The translations under genes were made by a program, and so were the position numbers. Of a stretch of DNA of 64,000 bases, positions 1 to 7,019 are shown piece after piece. The notes under the pieces are model-generated. The model saw only the letters and a program-made list of their open reading frames with translations, made no database searches and was not told the DNA's origin. Source of the stretch: Cupriavidus basilensis (GTDB taxonomy: Bacteria > Pseudomonadota > Gammaproteobacteria > Burkholderiales > Burkholderiaceae); NCBI RefSeq assembly GCF_000832305.1, contig NZ_CP010536.1, positions 1,860,001 to 1,924,000 of the forward strand, given 5' to 3'. Position 1 is the first letter of the stretch, and every line of letters begins with the position of its first letter.

Positions 1-2
1 AG

Positions 3-941
3 ATGACGGCCAGGTACGGGCTGCCGTACTTCCAGAATTTCATCAACTCGGAGCTGGAGCCAAATATGGTGCGCTCCATGTGCTGCCGGCTCCAGCTCGA
101 CCTGCGCGAGCTGCTCAAGCGCGGCAACGGCCTGTTCGGCAGTGCCGAGCAGACCGGCAGCGTGGGCGTGGTCACGATCAATTGCGCGCGCCTGGGCTAC
201 CTGCATGCCGGCGATGAAGCGGCGCTGCTGCGTGCGCTCGACCGCCTGCTGGATCTGGGCAAGCAGAGCCTGGAGAACAAGCGCACGCTGATCCAGCACC
301 TGATGGACCAGGGCCTGTTCCCCTACACGAAGCGCTACCTGGGCACCTTGCGCAATCATTTCTCGACGCTGGGCGTGAACGGCATCAACGAGATGATCCG
401 CAACTTCACCGCTGACCGGCACGACATCACGTCGGAGTGGGGCCATGCCTTCGCGCTGCGCTTGCTGGAACATGTGCGCGAGCGCATTGTGGCCTTCCAG
501 CAGGAAACCGGCCATCTTTACAACCTCGAAGCGACCCCCGCCGAAGGGGCAACGTACCGCTTCGCACGGGAAGACCGCAAGCGCTGGCCGGAGATCCGCC
601 AGGCCGGCACGGCCGCACAGCCCTACTACACAAATTCCTCGCAGTTGCCGGTCGGCTGGACCGACGACCCCTTCGAGGCGCTGGCGCGGCAGCAGGCCTT
701 GCAGTCCAGGTACACCGGCGGCACGGTGCTGCATCTGTACATGGGCGAGCGCCTGTCCAGCGGCGAGGCCTGCCGCGAACTGGTGCGGCGCGCGCTGACG
801 CGCTTTCGCCTGCCGTACATCACGGTGACGCCGACGTTCTCGATCTGCCCCACGCACGGCTACCTCGCCGGCGAGCATCCGTTCTGCCCGCGGTGCGACG
901 AAGAGATCCTCGCGCGCAAGCGGGACCCGATCGCCGCCTGA
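3..941 (+). CDS. nrdD: Anaerobic ribonucleoside-triphosphate reductase, large chain (3' part; 5' end outside window)
   Basis: Class III (oxygen-sensitive) ribonucleotide reductase, which makes dNTPs during anaerobic growth. The frame is open at the window edge; about 312 C-terminal residues are visible, so roughly the first half is missing. Family-typical stretches are YGLPYFQNFINSELEPNM near the start, a TGGTVLHLY block near residue 240, and TPTFSICPTHGYLAGEH followed by CPRC, which matches the zinc site just before the C-terminus. The chain stops 12 residues after CPRC, before the glycyl-radical motif that normally ends NrdD. That motif is in a separate ORF 65 bp downstream (1007-1207). Family assignment is firm; whether the split is natural is treated as a finding. 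Confidence 0.93.
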   Translation: MTARYGLPYFQNFINSELEPNMVRSMCCRLQLDLRELLKRGNGLFGSAEQTGSVGVVTINCARLGYLHAGDEAALLRALDRLLDLGKQSLENKRTLIQHLMDQGLFPYTKRYLGTLRNHFSTLGVNGINEMIRNFTADRHDITSEWGHAFALRLLEHVRERIVAFQQETGHLYNLEATPAEGATYRFAREDRKRWPEIRQAGTAAQPYYTNSSQLPVGWTDDPFEALARQQALQSRYTGGTVLHLYMGERLSSGEACRELVRRALTRFRLPYITVTPTFSICPTHGYLAGEHPFCPRCDEEILARKRDPIAA

Positions 942-1006
942 CCAGGATCCGCTGTTCTTTTCATGCCCCGGTTTTTTCAACCCACTCTCAAGACGGAGTA
1001 AATCTG

Positions 1007-1207
1007 ATGACTCACCAAGCTCAATCCTCGCCATCCACGCAATTCCAACCTTGCAGCGCCGCGCTGCGCGACGAGGAGCGCCAACCCTGCGAGGTCTGGA
1101 CCCGCGTGATGGGCTATCACCGCCCGGTCTCCAGCTTCAACACCGGCAAGCAGGGCGAGCACCGCGAGCGGCGCTTCTTCACGCAACCCCATGCCATCGA
1201 CGCCTGA
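1007..1207 (+). CDS. Detached glycyl-radical domain of anaerobic ribonucleotide reductase (66 aa)
   Basis: This small protein carries CEVWTRVMGYHRPVSSFN followed by TGKQGEH...RRFF, the motif that in ordinary NrdD proteins forms the extreme C-terminus; the Gly of RVMGY is the expected radical site. It has its own GGAG ribosome-binding site at 995-998, 8 nt before the ATG, and is in a different reading frame from the upstream nrdD piece, which ends in TGA at 939-941. The open frame continues upstream without a stop, so a frameshift fusion cannot be excluded, but the local start signals favour independent translation. It overlaps the start of nrdG by 17 bp, suggesting translational coupling. NrdD function would then need two polypeptides to assemble. 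Confidence 0.85.
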   Translation: MTHQAQSSPSTQFQPCSAALRDEERQPCEVWTRVMGYHRPVSSFNTGKQGEHRERRFFTQPHAIDA

Positions 1208-1910
1208 CGTATGCGCGGCGGCGGCCCGGCGCCGGCGCGACGCGGCCACGTTGCGTATCGGCGGCATGACAGCGCTGACCACGATCGACTTCCCCGGCCG
1301 CCTGGCCGCCGTCCTGTTCTGCCAGGGTTGTCCGTGGCGGTGCGGCTATTGCCACAACCAGGACTTGCTGGATGCTGGCGTGCCGCCCGCCATTGCCTGG
1401 GCGGATGTGCAGGCCTTCTTGCAGGCGCGGCGGGGCCTGCTCGACGGCGTGGTGTTTTCCGGGGGCGAGCCAACCCTGCAGGCGGGACTGCCCGGTGCCA
1501 TCGAGGCCGTGCGGGCCGAGGGGTTCGAGGTTGCGCTGCATACCGCCGGCATGTACCCCGATCGCCTGGCCGCCATCCTGCCCCGGCTGGACTGGATCGG
1601 CCTCGATCTCAAGGCACCCCTGCATCGGTATGAGGCCATTACACGGGTGCCGGGCAGCGGGGAGAGGGCTTGGGAATCGCTGCGCCGGTGGCTTGCCAGC
1701 GGCGTGGCGGGCGAATGCCGCACCACCTGGCACGCCGGCCTGTTCGATATCGCCGAGCTGCATGCGCTGGCGCAACGGATCGCCGCGCTTGGCGTGACGC
1801 ACTGGGCGTTGCAGGCGTGCCGCGGCGGCGGCGCGAGCGCCTCGCTTGGCCGCTACGATATCGCCAGGCTGGCATCGCACTTCAGCAGTTTCACGCTGCG
1901 CACGGCGTGA
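1191..1910 (+). CDS. nrdG: Anaerobic ribonucleotide reductase activating enzyme (radical SAM)
   Basis: Generates the glycyl radical on NrdD using S-adenosylmethionine and a [4Fe-4S] cluster. The radical-SAM motif is seen as CPWRCGYC (C-x3-C-x2-C) near residue 47, preceded by TTIDFPGRLAAVLFCQG, a stretch typical of NrdG, and followed by the GGEPTLQ loop near residue 90. Length 239 aa. The ATG at 1191 lies inside the end of the glycyl-radical ORF; a shorter start around 1251-1266 would also keep all conserved sequence, so the N-terminus is uncertain. Order nrdD, glycyl-radical ORF, nrdG indicates one operon. Confidence 0.93.
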   Translation: MPSTPDVCAAAARRRRDAATLRIGGMTALTTIDFPGRLAAVLFCQGCPWRCGYCHNQDLLDAGVPPAIAWADVQAFLQARRGLLDGVVFSGGEPTLQAGLPGAIEAVRAEGFEVALHTAGMYPDRLAAILPRLDWIGLDLKAPLHRYEAITRVPGSGERAWESLRRWLASGVAGECRTTWHAGLFDIAELHALAQRIAALGVTHWALQACRGGGASASLGRYDIARLASHFSSFTLRTA

Positions 1911-1924
1911 CGGACGCGTCGGCA

Positions 1925-1938
1925 TTGCGCTATGTCAA
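1925..1938. promoter_or_regulatory. Candidate Fnr/Dnr-type site upstream of the DUF59 gene
   Basis: TTGCG-CTAT-GTCAA, a 14-bp site of the TTGxx-N4-xxCAA class, centred about 103 bp before the start at 2035. The asymmetric left half TTGCG recurs at 8459-8472 and, on the other strand, at 6763-6776, which supports one regulator recognising all three. Confidence 0.45.
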
Positions 1939-2034
1939 TCGATTGGCGGGTAGGGGCCACGCAGCCAGCGTGGTCCGTACTACGATGGGATGACGCGTGA
2001 CAGGAAACCAACAGTAATGCGCAAGGAGGCAAGC

Positions 2035-2388
2035 ATGCTCACCAGACAAACTTCGAACGGGACGGGCAGGTTCGACTACCAGGGGCCGGAGGAGTGGCGC
2101 ATACCGATCAGGGATGCCCTGCGCCGCGTGGTGGATCCGGAACTGGCGCTAAGCATCCTTGACGTTGGCCTGATCTACGCCATCACCGTATCGGACGGAT
2201 CCGTGCATGTCTCGATGACCATGACTTCCGCCGCATGTCCGGTGGCCGACATGATCCTGGACGACGTGCAGCTCGAACTGGAAGGCGTGATGCCCCTGGG
2301 GTACCTGATCGATGTGGAATTAGGCTGGGAGCCCGCATGGACGCCGGAGCGCATGAGCGCCAGCGCGAAGCACGCCATGGGATGGTGA
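2035..2388 (+). CDS. DUF59/MIP18-type metal-sulfur cluster assembly protein
   Basis: 117 aa. The body RDALRRVVDPELALSILDVG followed by LIYAI and MTMTSAACPVADMI matches the DUF59 (PaaD/SufT/MIP18) fold, small proteins that help mature Fe-S enzymes; the Cys in the AACP motif is the family's conserved residue. Start chosen at 2035 because AAGGAGG at 2023-2029 sits 5 nt upstream; an earlier in-frame ATG at 1990 has no such site. It overlaps the next ORF by 7 bp, indicating translational coupling. Neighbouring Fe-S enzymes (NrdG, NarGH) make a role in anaerobic Fe-S assembly reasonable, but the client is inferred only from context. Confidence 0.85.
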   Translation: MLTRQTSNGTGRFDYQGPEEWRIPIRDALRRVVDPELALSILDVGLIYAITVSDGSVHVSMTMTSAACPVADMILDDVQLELEGVMPLGYLIDVELGWEPAWTPERMSASAKHAMGW

Positions 2389-3524
2389 GCGTGGCCGCGC
2401 GCCGCGCGCAAGGACGCCAGCGCAAGACCTGGCCCCGGCTGGCCGTGCTGCTGCTGGCCGTATGCGCATTGCTCGCGGGCATGCTCGGTGGATGGATGCG
2501 CGCGGGCGTGATGCTGCCATGGGCCGGCGATTACCACGTGGCGTGGCGCGCGCTGCAATTCCACGGTGCCTTGATGACCGGCGGCTTCTTCGGCACGGTC
2601 ATCGGCATCGAGCGTGCGGTGGCGCTCGGCCGTCCCGTGGCCTTTGCGGCGCCAGTCGCATCGGGGCTGGGCGCTTTGCTGATGGTGGCGGGATTGCCTG
2701 CCGCCGGCGCTTGGGCCATGGCGGCCGGCGCGCTGGTGTTCGTGGGCGTCAGCGTGGAAGTCCTGCGGCGCCAGCCGGCCGCCCATACCGCCTTGCTGCT
2801 GGTCGCCGCGGTGGCCTGGCTGGCGGGCAACGTGGGGGTGGCGTCAGGCCGCTGGCTGGCCTCGGTCAACGCCTGGTACTTCATTTTCCTGGTTGTCACG
2901 GTCGCTGCCGAGCGGCTTGAAATGACGCGCCTGATGCGCCGCCGGCCCGGCGCGCAAGCGGCTTTGCTTGCCATCCTGGCGGTGCTGGTGCTGGGTGCCG
3001 CCGGCTCGGCGCTGGAAGGCGGCGCGGGCAGGATCGGCGGCGTCATCTATGGCGCAGCGCTGGCGTTGCTTGCCGCCTGGCTGGCACTGTTCGACATTGC
3101 GCGCCGCACGGTGCGCAGCCACGGACTGAGCCGCTACATGGCGGTCTGCCTGCTTCTGGGCTACGGCTGGCTGTTGGTGGCGGGCGTGGCGTGGGCGGCA
3201 ACCGCGGCAGGGCTGCCATGGCGCGACGCCGCGCTGCATGCGCTGGGACTGGGCTTTATCGTCAGCATGGTGATGGCGCATGCGCCTGTCATCCTGCCGG
3301 CGATCACGCGTATCAAGCTGCAGTTCGGCAATGGCTTCTATGTGCCGCTTGCCTTGCTGCACTTGTCCCTGGCCGCGCGACTGAGCTTCGGCCACGCGCT
3401 GCCTGCAATCAGGGCGGCGGCGGCGGCGGGCAACGTTGTCGCCATCCTGCTCTTCATCGCTGTCGCCGCCGCCGCGGCGCAGGCATGGCGATCCCGCGAG
3501 GCGCCACGGCCCCGGCAGTCCTGA
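2382..3524 (+). CDS. NnrS-like polytopic membrane protein
   Basis: About 380 aa and almost wholly hydrophobic, with roughly 11-12 predicted membrane helices. Motifs FHGALMTGGFFGTVIGIERA near residue 60 and LHALGLGFIVSMVMAHAPVI near 285 place histidines inside or beside helices, as in the NnrS/heme-copper-related membrane proteins linked to nitrosative stress. Start chosen at 2382, which overlaps the preceding stop codon (ATG 2382-2384, TGA 2386-2388). The frame is open further upstream, but that stretch is shadow of the DUF59 gene. Context between anaerobic RNR and an NsrR-like regulator supports a NO-related role; biochemical function is not established from sequence. Confidence 0.7.
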   Translation: MVSVAARRAQGRQRKTWPRLAVLLLAVCALLAGMLGGWMRAGVMLPWAGDYHVAWRALQFHGALMTGGFFGTVIGIERAVALGRPVAFAAPVASGLGALLMVAGLPAAGAWAMAAGALVFVGVSVEVLRRQPAAHTALLLVAAVAWLAGNVGVASGRWLASVNAWYFIFLVVTVAAERLEMTRLMRRRPGAQAALLAILAVLVLGAAGSALEGGAGRIGGVIYGAALALLAAWLALFDIARRTVRSHGLSRYMAVCLLLGYGWLLVAGVAWAATAAGLPWRDAALHALGLGFIVSMVMAHAPVILPAITRIKLQFGNGFYVPLALLHLSLAARLSFGHALPAIRAAAAAGNVVAILLFIAVAAAAAQAWRSREAPRPRQS

Positions 3525-3561
3525 ATCTTCCACCGGAGAACGAGGGCCGCTGCGGCTGGCC

Positions 3562-4011
3562 TCAGTTTCTGACCGGATCCACGGCTACGCCGGCATGCGG
3601 CGCAGCCGGGAATGCCCGCGCCAGCAGGTCGGCGAGCGTATAGCCTTCAAGATGTTGCAGGAAACGCCGGCGAGCGCCATCCATGACGCAGCACAGATGC
3701 TCGTCGCTCGCGAACTTGCGGGCGCTGCCGTCGGCGAGGCCGGCAACCAGATCGAAATCGGGCTCCACGCTGCGAACCACGTCGCCGAGATTGATGCTTC
3801 CCGGCCCGGACGACAACTGCATGCCGCCGCCTCTGCCGCGCATGGTTGCGATCCATCCCTGGCGGCTGAGCTTGTGCGTCACTTTGACGATGTGTGCTCT
3901 GGAGATACCGTAGGCCTGCGCGATCTCGCTATTGGTGCACATCCGTTCAGGATGCCGCGCCACGTAGATCAGCAGCCGTAGCGCGTAGTCGGTCATGGTG
4001 GTAAGGCGCAT
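3562..4011 (-). CDS. Rrf2-family regulator, NsrR-like, with degenerate cluster ligands
   Basis: 149 aa winged-helix Rrf2 protein: MRLTTMTDYALRLLIYVARH starts it, the recognition region NSEIAQAYGISRAHIVKV spans about residues 27-44, and a Gly-rich wing RGRGGGMQL is at 58-66. NsrR proteins bind a NO-sensitive [4Fe-4S] cluster through three cysteines near residues 91-105 and, in some members, Asp8. Asp8 is present here, but the only cysteines are C25, C107 and C108, so the usual triad is absent. A GAGAGGT ribosome site precedes the ATG. An NsrR-like palindrome at 4159-4181 lies about 150 bp upstream. It could be a cluster-free repressor or use other ligands. Confidence 0.82.
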   Translation of the reverse strand: MRLTTMTDYALRLLIYVARHPERMCTNSEIAQAYGISRAHIVKVTHKLSRQGWIATMRGRGGGMQLSSGPGSINLGDVVRSVEPDFDLVAGLADGSARKFASDEHLCCVMDGARRRFLQHLEGYTLADLLARAFPAAPHAGVAVDPVRN

Positions 4012-4037
4012 CGTATCGACCTCTCAGCCTGTCGGGC

Positions 4038-4085
4038 TGTTGGTTCCTGGCTCTTGGTTCTTGCCTGTTGGTTCGTGGCTCTTGG
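4038..4085. repeat. 20-bp imperfect direct repeat, 28-bp period
   Basis: TGTTGGTTCCTGGCTCTTGG at 4038-4057 recurs at 4066-4085 with one change (C to G at position 10), in the leader of the Rrf2 gene. No function is evident. Confidence 0.6.
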
Positions 4086-4158
4086 CCCCGGTCAGAACGG
4101 CAGGCAGGAAGCTCGGGGCATCAAGCCTCCGCTTGCGGCGGGAGACATCACGAAATTT

Positions 4159-4181
4159 AAGATTCATGGTGAATGTATCTT
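4159..4181. promoter_or_regulatory. NsrR-like palindromic operator
   Basis: Half-sites AAGATTCAT (4159-4167) and ATGTATCTT (4173-4181) form an inverted repeat with one mismatch per arm. The AAGATnCAT/ATGnATCTT layout resembles the published NsrR box. It lies upstream of the minus-strand Rrf2 gene, so autoregulation is the simplest reading; no plus-strand gene follows closely. Confidence 0.55.
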
Positions 4182-4263
4182 ATGAGGCGCGACGCCGCCG
4201 TGCTTTGTCGCAATGCATTGACCAAAGACAAGCCGAGTCGAGCGCAGGCGATGCCGAACGGGG

Positions 4264-4302
4264 AAAAAAGAAGCCTGCCCATAGTTCGTACGGACAGGCT
4301 TC
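4264..4302 (-). terminator. Rho-independent terminator (minus strand)
   Basis: Arms GAAGCCTG (4270-4277) and CAGGCTTC (4295-4302) pair exactly, with two further G-C pairs inside. Read on the minus strand the hairpin is followed by six T (A4264-4269). It lies 175 bp beyond the end of the DUF2249 gene and could end that transcript. Confidence 0.65.
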
Positions 4303-4476
4303 AGGCCAGCAACATCAAGGCCACCGGGCGCGCCCCCGCAACTCAGTGGCCTCATTGGCATCTTGCCTCAGGACTGCCTGGGCCGGCTTGTCCGCGGGCA
4401 AGCCAATTGCGGAAAAAGCGAATCGGGAGAGCGAAGACGGCCTGAATGCGGCGCAGGACGGCGTGGTTAGGCGTGG

Positions 4477-4863
4477 TTAGCCGCCGCTGCAGCCGCAGCC
4501 CGTGCCGTTTGCGCCGCCGCATCCCTGTGTGGCGGCCGCGGGATGCACGGTGAAGTCGATCACCACGGCATCGCCCGCGCGCTCAACGTAGGCAATCTGG
4601 CGTTGGTCTTGATAGCGCCGGCGCAGTTGCTCGATCAGGGGAAGGGGGTCGCGATCGTTGACGAATCGCATCGACTCGCCTTCGCCCAGCGCTTCCAGCG
4701 CGCCAAAAATCGCGGCATGGCGAAAGCGCCTGGCGATGCCGCGCGCGTTGAATAGAAAGGCAGGGTTGGTTTGGATGGTAGCGTAAGTGGGCGAGGTTTT
4801 AGCGCTTCTAGCTGCTGTCGCGGCTGTACGGTGTTGGCCGTTTTGGAACGTGTGAGATGTCAC
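4477..4863 (-). pseudogene. DUF2249-domain gene with damaged or unclear 5' end
   Basis: The domain begins at ARGIARRFRHAAIFGALEAL (about residue 41) and includes FVNDRDPLPLIEQL, typical of DUF2249 proteins, small cytoplasmic proteins often found in nitrate/NO gene clusters. The C-terminus is Cys-rich (GCGGANGTGCGCSGG) and might bind metal. The only in-frame start before the domain is a GTG at 4863-4861, at the edge of the 26-bp palindrome at 4862-4887, with no ribosome site. The first 40 residues are low-complexity and not part of the family. The original start was probably lost when the repeat entered; expression from the GTG is possible but doubtful. An Fnr-like site stands about 370 bp upstream. 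Confidence 0.6.
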
Positions 4864-4887
4864 TTTTCTTTACTCGTAAAGAAAAGT
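4862..4887. repeat. Perfect 26-bp palindrome (REP-like)
   Basis: ACTTTTCTTTAC, a 2-nt loop TC, then GTAAAGAAAAGT, followed by AACCAAAAGAAAG. Sequences of this kind are common dispersed repeats in Ralstonia/Cupriavidus-type genomes (recollection, not searched). It abuts the doubtful start of the DUF2249 gene. Confidence 0.75.
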
Positions 4888-5282
4888 AACCAAAAGAAAG
4901 CGATCCTTGCAGGAGGCTGGCGTGTCGGGGTTGCGTAGCCCGGTGGTTTCGTCGTCAGGCCCCGGGTTTTAAAGGACTCGTGCCGTTACCGGTTTGAATG
5001 GCCACGATCCTGTGAATGACGCTGGTTTCGTGGTGGGGCTGCTCGGTAGCGGCATCCCTGCTCATTCACACATCTGCCGGTACCGGTCCGAATCGCCACG
5101 ATATATCGCGCCATGATGGTTTCGTGGTGGGGTGGGCGCGGTGGTGAATCCCTCAGAACTGTTCCGGCGGTGCCACCGCGCCCACGACGAAAATGGAACG
5201 CCGCGCTAGCGAGGGATCGGCCCGCCGCGATTGACGCCGGTCAAGCCATTTCTGGTTGGGGTTGCATGCCGCGAGGGCGCGC
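4888..5282. repeat. Non-coding tract with a 58-bp imperfect direct repeat
   Basis: Copies at 4981-5038 and 5075-5132 both begin TGCCGNTACCGGT, contain GAATNGCCACGAT and end GGTTTCGTGGTGGGG. A partial third copy of the GGTTTCG end is near 4945. No convincing ORF is present. An Fnr-like site lies at 5231-5244. The whole tract looks like inserted repeat material between the DUF2249 gene and the Crp/Fnr gene. Confidence 0.6.
5231..5244. promoter_or_regulatory. Candidate Fnr/Dnr-type site
   Basis: TTGAC-GCCG-GTCAA, with perfectly symmetrical half-sites. It lies beyond the 3' end of the Crp/Fnr gene and points, if anywhere, at the minus-strand DUF2249 gene about 370 bp away, from which it may have been separated by the repeat insertion. 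Confidence 0.45.
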
Positions 5283-5963
5283 TTACCGTCCGGCAAACCG
5301 GCGCTCAAGCGCCTGGATATCGTGAATCACGACTTCAGGGCCGGCCACGGTGATCAAGGCGGCTTCGCTGAGCCGCTGCAGGGTGCGAGACAGCGTTGCC
5401 GGCGACAACCCCAGCTTGGAGGCAATCAGGTTCTTGTTGACGGTAAAGCGCGTGAGGTTGCCCTCGCGAGGCCCGTTCAGCAGGTAGCCGATCACTCGCT
5501 GTTGCGAGTTGTGCAGGTTCACTGTCTCGATATCCTGCACCAGGGTATGCAGACGCATCGACAGGCCCGCAAGCATGCGGCGCGCAAACGACGGATCGCG
5601 ATCGATGGCGGCGAATATCTCCTTTTTGTCGAGCAGGATCAGCAGCGTGTCATCGAGCGCCTGGGCGTCTACCAGGTAGGGGCGGTCAAGGAACATGACG
5701 GCCTCCCCAAATGCCTCGCCGGGGCCGAAGAACTCGACGATTTTCTCGGGATTGCCGTGCACCGAGGGCAGCGCCAGCTTGATCTGGCCAACGGCAACAA
5801 CGTACAAGCCCGCAGCCGCGTCGCCGCGCCGGAAGAGACGGCTGTGCTTGCATACCCTGACCTCATGGCAGGAGCCCGCCAGTTCGGCCAGTTGTTCTGC
5901 GTCGAGGTTCCTGAAGAGCGGCAGGCTTCCCAGTAGTCCCTCCAGGTTTAGTTTGTGGCGCAT
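5283..5963 (-). CDS. Crp/Fnr-family regulator, Dnr-like (no N-terminal cysteine cluster)
   Basis: 226 aa from the chosen start. An N-terminal cyclic-nucleotide-binding-type beta-roll (about residues 10-125) leads through a long dimer helix to a C-terminal winged helix with recognition segment NKNLIASKLGLSPATLSRTL. The four N-terminal cysteines of oxygen-sensing Fnr are absent, which places it with Dnr/NnrR-type regulators that sense NO, probably through heme. The start at 5963 is preferred to 5990 because GAGG stands 7 nt before it. Its position among hemerythrin, NnrS-like and nar genes, and the Fnr-like sites around it, make it the likely local regulator of nitrate/NO genes. Effector is inferred. 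Confidence 0.85.
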   Translation of the reverse strand: MRHKLNLEGLLGSLPLFRNLDAEQLAELAGSCHEVRVCKHSRLFRRGDAAAGLYVVAVGQIKLALPSVHGNPEKIVEFFGPGEAFGEAVMFLDRPYLVDAQALDDTLLILLDKKEIFAAIDRDPSFARRMLAGLSMRLHTLVQDIETVNLHNSQQRVIGYLLNGPREGNLTRFTVNKNLIASKLGLSPATLSRTLQRLSEAALITVAGPEVVIHDIQALERRFAGR

Positions 5964-6159
5964 GGATTGCCTCAGTGGCGGTGGTTGCATCGGTCAGGCT
6001 GTCGCAGCCTGCCTCCAGGGCACGCCGGCCTTGCGGACCGGCCGATGGTGGCGTATCCGGAGCGCGGCGACAGCCACGTAGCGCATAGGATTCCACGCCC
6101 GGGGCAACCGGGCCTTGTGGCAGATCAAGTCTGCCGTCCTGGCTGGCGAGCTTTGACGG

Positions 6160-6681
6160 TCAGGGCCCCTGGCGTGCGCCTCTGCGTTGCGCCATGCGCT
6201 GGCCAATCCCGGCGAGGCGATCGTGCGGCAGGCGGACGGCCGCGGGATAGACCTCGCGCTCCTCCCGTAATGCGTGTTCGGGATAGAGGGTGGAGAACGC
6301 CTCGAGCTCAGGCGGAGCAGGGTCACTTGTCCCCGACGACATCGCCTCCAGCCAGGGGTGCACGCAACACCACAACTCGCCCAGGTATTCATGCTCGGCA
6401 TCCAGTTCGTCAATACTTGCGCTCAGGCCAGCGTCATCCAGCTCGCGCAGTGCCGGGAACAGGTCTTCCTCCTCGTCCGCATGGTGCAGCGGCGCGGCGA
6501 GCTGGAAGTATCTCAACACACTGGCGGCCGCGGCGCGTGCCTCTTCATCTGCGCCGTGCCGCGCCGCATGCTGCTCAAGTCTGGAACACAAGCCGGCGAA
6601 ATGCCGCACTTTGTCGTGGCATGCCAGCAGCAATTCAATCGGTGAATCGAAGCCAGGAAGACTGGCCGCGGTAGAGAACAT
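6160..6681 (-). CDS. Hemerythrin-like (HHE) domain protein
   Basis: 173 aa starting MFSTAASLPGFDSPIELLLACHD. Candidate di-iron ligands are the His residues of CHDKVRHF, LHHADEEEDLFPAL and DAEHEYLGELW, and the C-terminal PEHALREEREVYP. Such proteins bind O2 or NO or protect iron centres. The frame extends upstream to 7107, but that stretch has no family resemblance and crosses the divergent promoter region, so the start is set at 6681. An Fnr/Dnr-like site at 6763-6776 is about 88 bp upstream, a usual distance for activation. Divergent from the NnrS-like gene at 7020. Confidence 0.85.
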   Translation of the reverse strand: MFSTAASLPGFDSPIELLLACHDKVRHFAGLCSRLEQHAARHGADEEARAAAASVLRYFQLAAPLHHADEEEDLFPALRELDDAGLSASIDELDAEHEYLGELWCCVHPWLEAMSSGTSDPAPPELEAFSTLYPEHALREEREVYPAAVRLPHDRLAGIGQRMAQRRGARQGP

Positions 6682-7019
6682 TGTCGCGCTCCGGTTGGGC
6701 CAGGCAATCTTCAATCGCCTGCTGCCGACTTTCAAGTATCGCCTGACGCAGAGCACGCACTGTTGAGATAGCGCAAAAACGTGCGCCGCCGGTTCATGGG
6801 TGGCTTCTCCAGTTGTACAACCCTTTGCCGCGATCAATGACGACGCGCGCATTTGGCGTCTAGTGTGTCTGCGCCAGGACGAACGTGAGTTCGAGATGAA
6901 TGCTGCAACCCTGCTGCCCTGCATGCGGAGATTGACAAGATGCCGACCCGACTTTCCCCTTCCGAAATCCACAAGGACGCCGGTGCGCCACCTCGCCTGC
7001 GCCGGCAGCGCCTTGTCGC
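6682..7019. other. 338-bp divergent promoter region
   Basis: Separates the hemerythrin gene (minus) from the NnrS-like membrane gene (plus). It contains the Fnr/Dnr-like site at 6763-6776 and no believable ORF. Confidence 0.6.
6763..6776. promoter_or_regulatory. Candidate Fnr/Dnr-type site upstream of the hemerythrin gene
   Basis: TTGAG-ATAG-CGCAA; on the minus strand TTGCG-CTAT-CTCAA, sharing nine bases TTGCGCTAT with the site at 1925-1938. It stands 82-95 bp upstream of the hemerythrin start. Confidence 0.5.

Larger units (their letters stand above)
4012..4476. other. 465-bp intergenic region upstream of the Rrf2 gene
   Basis: Holds the likely promoter of the minus-strand Rrf2 gene, a 20-bp direct repeat (4038-4085), an NsrR-like palindrome (4159-4181) and a minus-strand terminator hairpin (4264-4302). 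I see no convincing coding sequence. Confidence 0.6.
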
